From contig JAQGPK010000231.1 in NCBI GenBank assembly GCA_028293095.1, positions 1-6,485 on the forward strand: a DNA stretch of 6,485 bases. Direction: 5' to 3'. Shown piece after piece: positions 1-5,883 of the stretch; positions within the stretch are counted from its first letter, which is position 1, and each line of letters begins with the position of its first letter. Made by a program: the position numbers and the translations under genes. Under the pieces are notes generated by a model. It was not told where the DNA came from, did no database searches, and saw only the letters and a list, made by a program, of their open reading frames with translations. Source of the stretch: Chlamydiia bacterium. Its GTDB lineage: Bacteria; Chlamydiota; Chlamydiia; Chlamydiales; FEN-1388.

Positions 1-882
1 AGCGCAGCTGCCGCACTTCATGAATGTACGGACCGCCATAGTATGCGCCATGCCAAGACCATCCTTGAAGAGATTAAAGGGCGTAGCGATTCTGAATTTC
101 GTATTACCTGCTTTAAAACCCTCTCTAAAATTGGGCATACATCACTTATCAAGCCAATGATTGCCCTTTCAACTATTTTACGACCAAACGAAGCTCGGTT
201 TCTAGAAAAATTGATTTTTGATCTCGGATTAAAAACAGTTCCAGCAGTTGTGAGCATCCTTGTTGACACAGATCTTCCCGATCGCTCGCGTATCGTTGCT
301 GGTAAAACTCTGGCACAACTCTCACTCCCCCAACTCAATGCGCATCTTCCTGATGTCATTCGAAAAGAAATCGAGCGCGCCTATTTTTATTTTTATTATG
401 CTGTAGAGCTCCCGGCCGAATATCAAGGCCATGATCTATTCTTATTAAAAGAAGGGCTCCTTTCAAGCTTTCAGTCAGTTATCGACTTTATCATCCAGCT
501 TTTAGGTGCCTCTAAATGGATTGAAGACTGCGAACTGATTCTTTTCTCCCTTCGTAGTAAAAACCAAAAAATTATAAGCCAAGCCATTGAAACCCTCGAA
601 ATGTGTTGTGAGCGCACTATTTTCCAACTACTCTATCCTTTGATTGGTGGCATTCCACTGGAAGAAAAACTGAACCGCTGTTTGCAATATACGGACACAA
701 CTCTTACAGTCGAAGAAGTGCTTGAAAAAATGGCAAATAGCGCCAATACTTTAGATCTAATACTTGCAACTACCTGGAAATATCGCCTTGACCTTCCAAA
801 CTGGAGAACGATGCTACGCAAACAGATGGCAAGCCGCGAAGAAGTTTTTCACCATTTTGCCTATGAGTTATTAGAAACATGA
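1..882 (+). CDS. HEAT-repeat protein, 5'-partial (resembles soluble tail of NTT/HEAT/cNBD proteins)
   Basis: The frame is open from base 1, so the true start lies upstream of the window; the ATG at 43 is internal or at best an alternative. The visible 293 residues are almost wholly alpha-helical. Roughly residues 30-115 show HEAT-type helix pairs with regularly spaced Leu/Ile/Ala, for example LIKPMIALSTIL and the stretch ending GKTLAQLS. A second helical block at about 185-220 contains ISQAIETLEMCC followed by LLYPLIGG and PLEEKL. This last pattern resembles the soluble C-terminal part of bacterial nucleotide-transporter-like proteins that carry HEAT repeats and then a cyclic-nucleotide-binding domain. 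No transmembrane segment is visible, but any would lie upstream. HEAT repeats are protein-protein scaffolds; no catalytic motif is seen. The stop overlaps the next start by ATGA, and that next gene encodes exactly the domain that usually follows. HEAT assignment is fairly sure; the transporter link is inference. Confidence 0.72.
   Translation, partial: SAAAALHECTDRHSMRHAKTILEEIKGRSDSEFRITCFKTLSKIGHTSLIKPMIALSTILRPNEARFLEKLIFDLGLKTVPAVVSILVDTDLPDRSRIVAGKTLAQLSLPQLNAHLPDVIRKEIERAYFYFYYAVELPAEYQGHDLFLLKEGLLSSFQSVIDFIIQLLGASKWIEDCELILFSLRSKNQKIISQAIETLEMCCERTIFQLLYPLIGGIPLEEKLNRCLQYTDTTLTVEEVLEKMANSANTLDLILATTWKYRLDLPNWRTMLRKQMASREEVFHHFAYELLET
879..882 (+). other. ATGA stop/start overlap (translational coupling)
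   Basis: The TGA of the HEAT gene (880-882) and the ATG of the next gene (879-881) share bases. No strong Shine-Dalgarno sequence precedes the ATG, so re-initiation by ribosomes finishing the HEAT gene is likely. Confidence 0.8.
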
Positions 883-1316
883 CACCCTACACGATTATTG
901 AAAAAGCCTTTTTCCTCAAAAAGACTCAACTCTTTCAAGAGCTTGATCTTGATCTTTTACTGGTAATTGCTGACAAAGCAGAACTTCGCTCCTGTATTCA
1001 TGGCGAACATCTTTTTAGTATCAACCAAGATGCTCACCGAATCTACGTCATTTTACAAGGCATCGTCATTATCACAAATGATGAAGAACAAGAACAGGCA
1101 AGACTCCTTGCCGGCGATTTCTTTGGTGATGAATCACTCTTTAATCAAGAACCACGAGGCTATACTGCACAAGCTGAAGGGCTTGAAGAAACCATAGTGC
1201 TCACAATCTCTCGAACACACCTCATAGAAATTATTTTAGAATGCCCTCAGGTAGCTATTGCCATCATTAGATCTTATGCCGCAGTCACACCATTTCGCAA
1301 ACGGAAATTGACATGA
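879..1316 (+). CDS. Cyclic-nucleotide-binding domain (cNBD) protein, stand-alone
   Basis: This 145-residue protein is essentially one CAP/cNBD fold. It opens with IIEKAFFLKKTQLFQELD, the helix that normally begins such domains. Then come the beta-roll (GEHLFSINQDAHRIYVILQG, about 42-61), the phosphate-binding cassette FFGDESLF...PRGYTAQAE (about 81-100), and the C-terminal helices (about 112-133), ending in a basic tail RKRKLT. There is no helix-turn-helix, so it is not a CRP-type regulator by itself. The cassette keeps the Arg (R93), but the usual Glu of FGE is Asp (D84) and the small residue after Arg is Gly (G94), so true cAMP/cGMP binding is uncertain. In related proteins this domain is fused behind HEAT repeats; here it is a separate gene. 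It overlaps its neighbours by 4 bases on both sides, so it probably acts in a complex with one or both products. Confidence 0.87.
   Translation: MTPYTIIEKAFFLKKTQLFQELDLDLLLVIADKAELRSCIHGEHLFSINQDAHRIYVILQGIVIITNDEEQEQARLLAGDFFGDESLFNQEPRGYTAQAEGLEETIVLTISRTHLIEIILECPQVAIAIIRSYAAVTPFRKRKLT
1313..1316 (+). other. ATGA stop/start overlap (translational coupling)
   Basis: The TGA of the cNBD gene (1314-1316) overlaps the ATG of the membrane sensor gene (1313-1315). A weak CGGA lies about 7 bases upstream. This repeats the junction at 879-882 and makes the three genes one coupled unit. Confidence 0.8.
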
Positions 1317-2839
1317 AAATACGCTCACGACTCCTCCTTCTTATTCTACCAACAGTGCTTGGCGTTATTCTCTCCATCTCCTTTCTCTCCTACCTCACCT
1401 GGTATCACGAACTACTTTCTCAGTTTAATGCAAGCTTAGAGACAATTGTTGTCAGCTCATCTGAAATTATTGACGGTGAAAACCATGAATGGCTCGCAGA
1501 CCACTTACATGATCCGGACATCATCAAAAGTAAGTCCTATCAAAAGTATGTGCGCGCGCTGAAGCGTATTACTAAAGAGCTTCCTGTAACTTCGATCTAT
1601 ACCGTTAAAATCGAATCTGTGCGTATTGGAGAGCCTGTTTTAATCAATCATCCGATATCTGAACAAAACCGCATCTATGATGGTAAAGATAAATCGCTCG
1701 CCTATCGCCAAATCTACATCATCGATACAGGAAGCCTCGATAACGAACCCTTTCATCCTCCAGGAGATGAGGATTTTAGCGAATCAGGGGAAGTAAAAGT
1801 ATACACAACCAAGCAGCCTTATGTCACACCGATCTACAAAGCAAAATCCTCTGGCATGCGTTACATGACAGCATTTGCACCCATTATCAATAAGCATGGT
1901 GATGTCGTTGCGCTCGTGGCCGCAGATCTTTCACTGGAAGTACTCGATAGTAAAGCTCATGAAACCCAAGGCTTTATCCTACTCGGCGCTTTAGCTACCG
2001 TGTTTTTAATTATGATCGGCGTTGTCTTCATCGCAAATAATATTAGTCAGCCTGTCGAACAACTCAAAAATGCAGCACTCACCCTTGCTGCTGGAAATTA
2101 TGGAAAAAAAATAGAAGTTCATGGTCCACAGGAAATCACAGAACTTGCCAACACGCTGAACACACTGAGTGAATGTTTACGAGAGCATCTTTCAAGACTT
2201 GAAGAGAGTTCGCTATTACGAGAGAAAATGGTGGGCGAAGTGGAGTGTTTGCGTCTTTTGCAAACTAAACTCATTCAAGGGGTAGCAGAAAATTTTTCTC
2301 ATCCTCATATCCAAATTAAAGCCATTGGAATTGCAGGACGTGCACCCGATAAAGCAGCAGTTCTAGAAATTCTAAAAAATAAAGAAACAGCCATTGAGCT
2401 TCGCTTCAAAGAAGCAAACTTTATTGGGTTTGATGGCATTTATGAGCTTATCCAAGGCCAAGAGGTCTCCGCATTTATTCAGCTTAGCCTTACCCAAAAA
2501 GATAAAAGTACTAACAGCTGGCTGCTTGACTACCAATACGCTCACATGCCACAACCGATGATCTGGTCTGTAAAAAATTCAGAGATCTCTAGCGCCGCTC
2601 CTCACACGCTGATTGAAAATAATGACTTTCTGATCCTTGTCAATAATAGCCTTGATAAACTACTTCATGAAGAGAGTGTCTCAAAGCAATGGTTTTCACG
2701 AGTATTTCGCCATTTTGCAGATGAAGGTATGGATGGCTGCATGGCGCTCCTTTCAAATGAGCTTGCTTTTTTAGCTAAACGCTATGAAGTGCGCGCGCCT
2801 TTGCAGGCCATTTGTATCCAATTTACAGGAACACTGTAG
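1313..2839 (+). CDS. RsbU-like membrane sensor: periplasmic sensor-HAMP-degenerate SpoIIE/PP2C domain
   Basis: The 508-residue protein has a basic N-terminus and a first membrane helix (about 7-29). A periplasmic domain of about 190 residues follows, then a second membrane helix (about 220-242), a HAMP domain (about 240-293; P247 in ISQPVEQL, E274 in EITELANTLNTL), a charged probable coiled coil (about 290-322), and a cytoplasmic C-terminal domain (about 318-508). The periplasmic part has the layout of single-Cache-like sensors: DGENHEW, then SYQKYVRALKRI, SIYTVKI, and MTAFAPIINKHGDVVALVAADLS before TM2. The C-terminal domain resembles SpoIIE-type PP2C phosphatases in outline: LLQTKLIQG at the start, YAHMPQPMIW where AGHPP normally sits, and NNDFLILVNNSLDKLL where GDxLLLYTDGLxE sits. 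The GGDYYD, GDVSGHG and TDG aspartates are missing and the domain is short, so it is probably not an active phosphatase. The family role would be signal-controlled partner switching on anti-sigma antagonists; here a regulatory or decoy role is inferred. Confidence 0.78.
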   Translation: MKIRSRLLLLILPTVLGVILSISFLSYLTWYHELLSQFNASLETIVVSSSEIIDGENHEWLADHLHDPDIIKSKSYQKYVRALKRITKELPVTSIYTVKIESVRIGEPVLINHPISEQNRIYDGKDKSLAYRQIYIIDTGSLDNEPFHPPGDEDFSESGEVKVYTTKQPYVTPIYKAKSSGMRYMTAFAPIINKHGDVVALVAADLSLEVLDSKAHETQGFILLGALATVFLIMIGVVFIANNISQPVEQLKNAALTLAAGNYGKKIEVHGPQEITELANTLNTLSECLREHLSRLEESSLLREKMVGEVECLRLLQTKLIQGVAENFSHPHIQIKAIGIAGRAPDKAAVLEILKNKETAIELRFKEANFIGFDGIYELIQGQEVSAFIQLSLTQKDKSTNSWLLDYQYAHMPQPMIWSVKNSEISSAAPHTLIENNDFLILVNNSLDKLLHEESVSKQWFSRVFRHFADEGMDGCMALLSNELAFLAKRYEVRAPLQAICIQFTGTL

Positions 2840-2871
2840 GACTCACTTCGTCACTTCCCTTACTTTTTCAG

Positions 2872-2901
2872 TACGGTAGTTCTATTTACGGTAGTCCTAA
2901 A
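2872..2901 (+). repeat. Short tandem repeat, period 15
   Basis: TACGGTAGT occurs at 2872-2880 and again at 2887-2895. The two 15-base units (2872-2886 and 2887-2901) match at 12 positions. The second copy runs into the left end of the inverted-repeat element, so the first may be a remnant of a similar end or a chance duplication. Confidence 0.6.
2881..2889 (+). repeat. Left 9-bp direct repeat (putative target-site duplication)
   Basis: TCTATTTAC lies immediately left of the inverted-repeat element. An exact copy lies immediately right of it, as expected if the element was inserted by a transposase that makes a 9-bp staggered cut. Confidence 0.68.
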
Positions 2902-2979
2902 CAAATAATGCTCGCCTACAAATAAACGGGGTGGGGTCTGGCTTGCTTACCTATGCGAGCAGTATTTGTTTAGGACTAC
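2890..2979. mobile_element. MITE-like element with 25-bp terminal inverted repeats
   Basis: The left arm at 2891-2915 (starting GTAGTCCTAAACAAATA) is the reverse complement of 2955-2979 (ending TATTTGTTTAGGACTAC), with one mismatch at the 2908/2962 pair. The arms enclose 39 bases (2916-2954) that include GGGGTGGGG at 2928-2936 and cannot encode a protein. The whole is flanked by a perfect 9-bp direct repeat. Size, long terminal inverted repeats, direct-repeat flanks and lack of coding capacity fit a non-autonomous miniature inverted-repeat element. Transcribed, it would form a strong hairpin and might reduce read-through from the upstream operon. It lacks a following T-tract on either strand, so it is not a standard intrinsic terminator. 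A REP-like sequence is an alternative, since the arms end in GTAG, but REP hairpins are usually shorter and less perfect. Confidence 0.75.
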
Positions 2980-2988
2980 TCTATTTAC
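2980..2988 (+). repeat. Right 9-bp direct repeat (putative target-site duplication)
   Basis: TCTATTTAC follows the right inverted-repeat arm directly and is identical to 2881-2889. Confidence 0.68.
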
Positions 2989-3037
2989 AACCTCACTTAT
3001 ATTATAGTAACAAATTTTAATAAAAAATGGATATCTA

Positions 3038-3053
3038 TTACAACATAATGTAA
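3038..3053 (+). promoter_or_regulatory. 16-bp dyad overlapping a possible -10 box for the ankyrin gene
   Basis: TTACA (3038-3042) and TGTAA (3049-3053) form a perfect 5-bp inverted repeat around ACATAA, a typical repressor-site layout. CATAAT (3044-3049) inside it is one base from the TATAAT consensus and would give a 5' untranslated leader of about 30-35 bases before the ATG at 3090. No good -35 box lies at the right distance; the upstream region is simply AT-rich. A short dyad in AT-rich DNA can arise by chance. Confidence 0.35.
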
Positions 3054-3076
3054 AATGCATTTAATTAAAAATTCAT

Positions 3077-3081
3077 AAGAG
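3077..3081 (+). promoter_or_regulatory. Ribosome binding site deciding the ATG at 3090
   Basis: AAGAG ends 8 bases before ATG 3090, good spacing for initiation there. It is too close to the in-frame GTG at 3084 to serve it. Confidence 0.6.
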
Positions 3082-3089
3082 CAGTGTAT

Positions 3090-5870
3090 ATGCAGCCAAT
3101 AAATAATTCTTTACCCCATCCCTTACCACCTCGTTTACCACATTTTTTAGGGTATCATGTAGATCTAGAGGCCACAAGCCCAGAGCGGGCACAAACTTTA
3201 GAGTTCTTGGTAAATATAAGTAGATTGAGATTAAGTAGCGAAGTTCGAATAGGGGATGATCCTTTCCTTAATACGGAGTTACTCAATCAATTACCTCAGC
3301 ATATCCCTTATCTCCAAAAAGTCGAATTATTAATTATACTTACGCGTTGCGCGCGATTCATGAAAAAAGGATACTCATCAGAGCAGTTTCAACTCGCTAA
3401 AATTGACATTTCTTTTAAAGAGGTAACTCCCGCACAACTCAGTGATATCACAACTAATCAGATTGTGAACTTTCTTCACATGCTCCAAAATGCTCCTCAT
3501 TCATATACCTATACAAGCCAAGCTCTTTCCCATGCTTTTAGGGAAAGGTCTATCGACTCTTTTGATACAAGTATTACGACTCTAGAACTCATCTTCTGCA
3601 TTCTCAAACTAGACTGTCCCCCTCAGCTTGAAAATAAAATTCTCGATCAACTCATAGCTGATCGTCTCCATCGATCAGATCAATTTTTACCTACTACCTA
3701 TATTCCACTCTTACAAAAATTTGCTAACAACAAAAAAGCAGCCCCATTATGCTCTTCTATCATAAAATATCTTCCACTCTCCCAGCTGATGTCTTTAATT
3801 AGTGAAGAGGTAAAAAAGGCCTCTGTTTTATATCCTCTACTCCCAGTGTTCTTTACAGTACTTATCGAGAAGCGAGCTCATATTTCAGCCGATATTTCTT
3901 CCCGTAACACTCTTCCTTTAACAGATAAAACGCTGACCTCTTTTCTTTCATCTTTTATAGATATAAGTAGCAGTACTCACCTACATTCTCTTACCCCTCA
4001 AGAGCGCAACTTATTAGGAGAGCAATTTGAAAAAGCTCTTTTTAAAGATGCTCAAAACAAAGAGCCGGGTGCAATCATAGATTCACTAAAGGGTTTAAAC
4101 GAATTTAAAAAACCAAGCAAAGAAACAATCACTGCTTTTATTGAACTTTTAACAATAGAAGATAAAAACGAAAATAAGCCCTTAAAAGCAAATGAGCTCT
4201 CTGTAGCTAATTTCGTTACTTTAGTTACATTTTGCCATCTCAATAAAATTGAGCCTCAAGCATTGAATGATTTGTATAGCTGCTTTGCAGCTATCATAAA
4301 AAAGCAAAACAGATTAACGAGCACTCTTCCCAACCAATTAGCGCTCATTTATACAAAATATATAGGTATAGAAACAGCTGACATTGAGTTTCTAGAACGG
4401 TGTGAAGAGCTCCTTCTTCCGATCCTCCTAGCAAAGTCAATACCTCCCTATCTTTTCAACGCGGTGCTTTCTTGCATGCTTTCCAGAAATATTGATAAAC
4501 CTAATATAAAAGAAATTCTTTATAAAGAAATTATACTCTCTGAACATACTAAATTGTATGAACTCTTAGCTTATGGAAGTAATAAAGGTAAAATTCTTGT
4601 AGCTGATGAGATAATTATTGAGCTGCTTGAAAAAGGACTTATCTGCACACAACCTTTGACTGATAAAAACCTAAAAATTCTTCATATGGCTGTACGCACT
4701 GAAAGACTCTCACTCGTACAGTATCTTCTCACAAAAAAGCACAATGTAAATGAATGTACTACTGGTAATGTAACTCCTATGCACTATGCTGGTATTTCGC
4801 TAAATTTTGAGATATTTCAACTGCTTAAGGCGGCAGGCGGTGATCCTCTACAAATCGACAATCAACATGCAACCGCATATACAAACGCGTCAATTAAAAA
4901 ACAAAGCCCGGAAAGGAAACTAGCGGTTATCGATTTCTGGAAAAAGTGTTTAGGAGATACCCATCCTCTGATTGCGTACTATCAAGCTCCTCCGGATCAC
5001 CCAGCTACAAAATTAACTTTTGTAAAAGACCTTCTCGCTCTCCCACACCCACTCGAAATTCCCTATCTTCTACAAGACCAAGACATAGCACAGGAAGTGC
5101 TCAATCTCTGCTCTCTAGAAAAAGGGCTCCAAATGGTCAAAGATATTCAAATAAAGTATAATCGTACGCCCACTTTCTTGATCCATGCGCTCTTTATACG
5201 CTCTTTGTGTGACACCGATACAGCATTTCGCTACAAACTCATGGAAGAGCCCGGTTTTGATCCTGCTTTTGTATACCATCAGCGAAATGGATATACCCCT
5301 CTTCACTATCTTATGATGACGAGTGTGCGTCAAGAAGAGCTTGAAAAGCTTCTTTCAAAAGGGATTGATCCAAATGTACAGGATGCTGCAGGCAATAGAC
5401 CTCTTCAGCTTGCAGCCCTACGAGGAAATTTTGAAGCGCACGAGATCCTTCTCAAGTGGAAAGCTGATCCTCTCTGTAGAAATAAATTTGGCCATACAGG
5501 CACAAAGGAGCTGTTTTCTTTATCGACACAACAAGTCGAAACGCCGGAAACAAGGATAGCTCAAAAATGGCTCTACACATTCTTTAGTGGATTTCCAATG
5601 CTGCTGAAAGCCCTGGTAGAAGGAAAAAAAGAATTTCCTAAAAATTGGATGGTTAAAGCAACTGGCAATCCTGTAGAAATTGCTTTCCTCATGCAAGATG
5701 CATCACAAGCCAAGCAGTGTTATGATGAATTAGGTGAAAAGCTATTCCAGGAAAAACTCCTTGAAGTCCATAAAAAATACCCTCAATCCATAGCAAATAA
5801 TACAATTAAACTATGTGAAGTTCCTCTACATCACGCTCAGCCTCAAATCTTGAGCGAGGAAGCCAAATAA
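3090..5870 (+). CDS. Large helical-repeat/ankyrin protein, candidate secreted effector
   Basis: The protein has 926 residues from ATG 3090. That start is preferred over the in-frame GTG at 3084 because of the AAGAG site and because the downstream paralogue begins with the same MQPIN. Residues 1-30 are Pro/Asn/Ser-rich and probably disordered. About 35-487 is all-helical in irregular units of roughly 35-40 residues, for example VANFVTLVTFCHLNKIEPQ at about 372. It faintly recalls OPR/FASTK-type or other alpha-solenoid repeats, but I cannot assign a family. Ankyrin repeats follow at about 525-558 (LHMAV) and 559-591 (TPMHYAG), then a helical domain (592-732), a second ankyrin pair at about 733-767 (NGYTPLHYL) and 768-800 (PLQLAALRGNFEAHEILL), and a related helical domain to the end. 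Ankyrins bind proteins; no enzyme motif, signal peptide or membrane helix is seen. An effector role is inferred from architecture. It stands alone behind its own upstream region and is followed 13 bases later by a paralogue. Confidence 0.82.
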   Translation: MQPINNSLPHPLPPRLPHFLGYHVDLEATSPERAQTLEFLVNISRLRLSSEVRIGDDPFLNTELLNQLPQHIPYLQKVELLIILTRCARFMKKGYSSEQFQLAKIDISFKEVTPAQLSDITTNQIVNFLHMLQNAPHSYTYTSQALSHAFRERSIDSFDTSITTLELIFCILKLDCPPQLENKILDQLIADRLHRSDQFLPTTYIPLLQKFANNKKAAPLCSSIIKYLPLSQLMSLISEEVKKASVLYPLLPVFFTVLIEKRAHISADISSRNTLPLTDKTLTSFLSSFIDISSSTHLHSLTPQERNLLGEQFEKALFKDAQNKEPGAIIDSLKGLNEFKKPSKETITAFIELLTIEDKNENKPLKANELSVANFVTLVTFCHLNKIEPQALNDLYSCFAAIIKKQNRLTSTLPNQLALIYTKYIGIETADIEFLERCEELLLPILLAKSIPPYLFNAVLSCMLSRNIDKPNIKEILYKEIILSEHTKLYELLAYGSNKGKILVADEIIIELLEKGLICTQPLTDKNLKILHMAVRTERLSLVQYLLTKKHNVNECTTGNVTPMHYAGISLNFEIFQLLKAAGGDPLQIDNQHATAYTNASIKKQSPERKLAVIDFWKKCLGDTHPLIAYYQAPPDHPATKLTFVKDLLALPHPLEIPYLLQDQDIAQEVLNLCSLEKGLQMVKDIQIKYNRTPTFLIHALFIRSLCDTDTAFRYKLMEEPGFDPAFVYHQRNGYTPLHYLMMTSVRQEELEKLLSKGIDPNVQDAAGNRPLQLAALRGNFEAHEILLKWKADPLCRNKFGHTGTKELFSLSTQQVETPETRIAQKWLYTFFSGFPMLLKALVEGKKEFPKNWMVKATGNPVEIAFLMQDASQAKQCYDELGEKLFQEKLLEVHKKYPQSIANNTIKLCEVPLHHAQPQILSEEAK
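4662..5285 (+). repeat. Internal duplicated module A (ankyrin pair + helical domain)
   Basis: This encodes residues 525-732. It aligns in order with module B: ankyrin pair, then a NFExxxxLL...DPL segment, then HPLEIPYLLQD (653-663). Equivalent landmarks in the two modules are 207-209 residues apart throughout. The copies are diverged at DNA level and are recognisable only as protein. Confidence 0.7.
5286..5867 (+). repeat. Internal duplicated module B (ankyrin pair + helical domain)
   Basis: This encodes residues 733-926. Landmarks shared with module A are TPLHY, GNFEAHEILL...ADPL, NPVEIAFLMQD (860-870), and an EKL/EKG helix followed by a Leu-Cys near the end. It lacks the roughly 15-residue tail that closes module A. 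Confidence 0.7.
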
Positions 5871-5883
5871 ATAAAGTAAAACT

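Noticed and set aside
18..359. Minus-strand 113-codon ORF
   Set aside because: It lies fully inside the HEAT gene and its translation is rich in Arg/Ser with no domain pattern; it is a shadow of the real frame.
43..882. ATG at 43 as the true start of the HEAT protein
   Set aside because: The frame stays open to base 1 and the preceding codons (SAAAALHECTDRHS) continue the helical pattern, so the gene is 5'-truncated by the window edge.
967..1197. Overlapping plus-strand 76-codon ORF in the cNBD gene
   Set aside because: It is a frame-shifted shadow of a clearly recognisable cNBD coding sequence.
2891..2979. The inverted repeat as a rho-independent terminator of the upstream operon
   Set aside because: No T-tract follows either arm, the loop is 39 bases, and a 9-bp direct repeat flanks it; an inserted element explains it better.
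2984..3008. TTTACA (2984-2989) with TATAGT (3003-3008) as a promoter
   Set aside because: The spacing is only 13 bases, and other -10-like hexamers nearby fit no better.
3084..3089. GTG at 3084 as the start of the ankyrin gene
   Set aside because: The AAGAG site is too close to it, and the paralogue's MQPIN start supports ATG 3090.
2840..3089. tRNA, small RNA gene or CRISPR array in the intergenic region
   Set aside because: No cloverleaf, regularly spaced repeats or conserved RNA motif is visible; only the inverted-repeat element and AT-rich DNA are seen.
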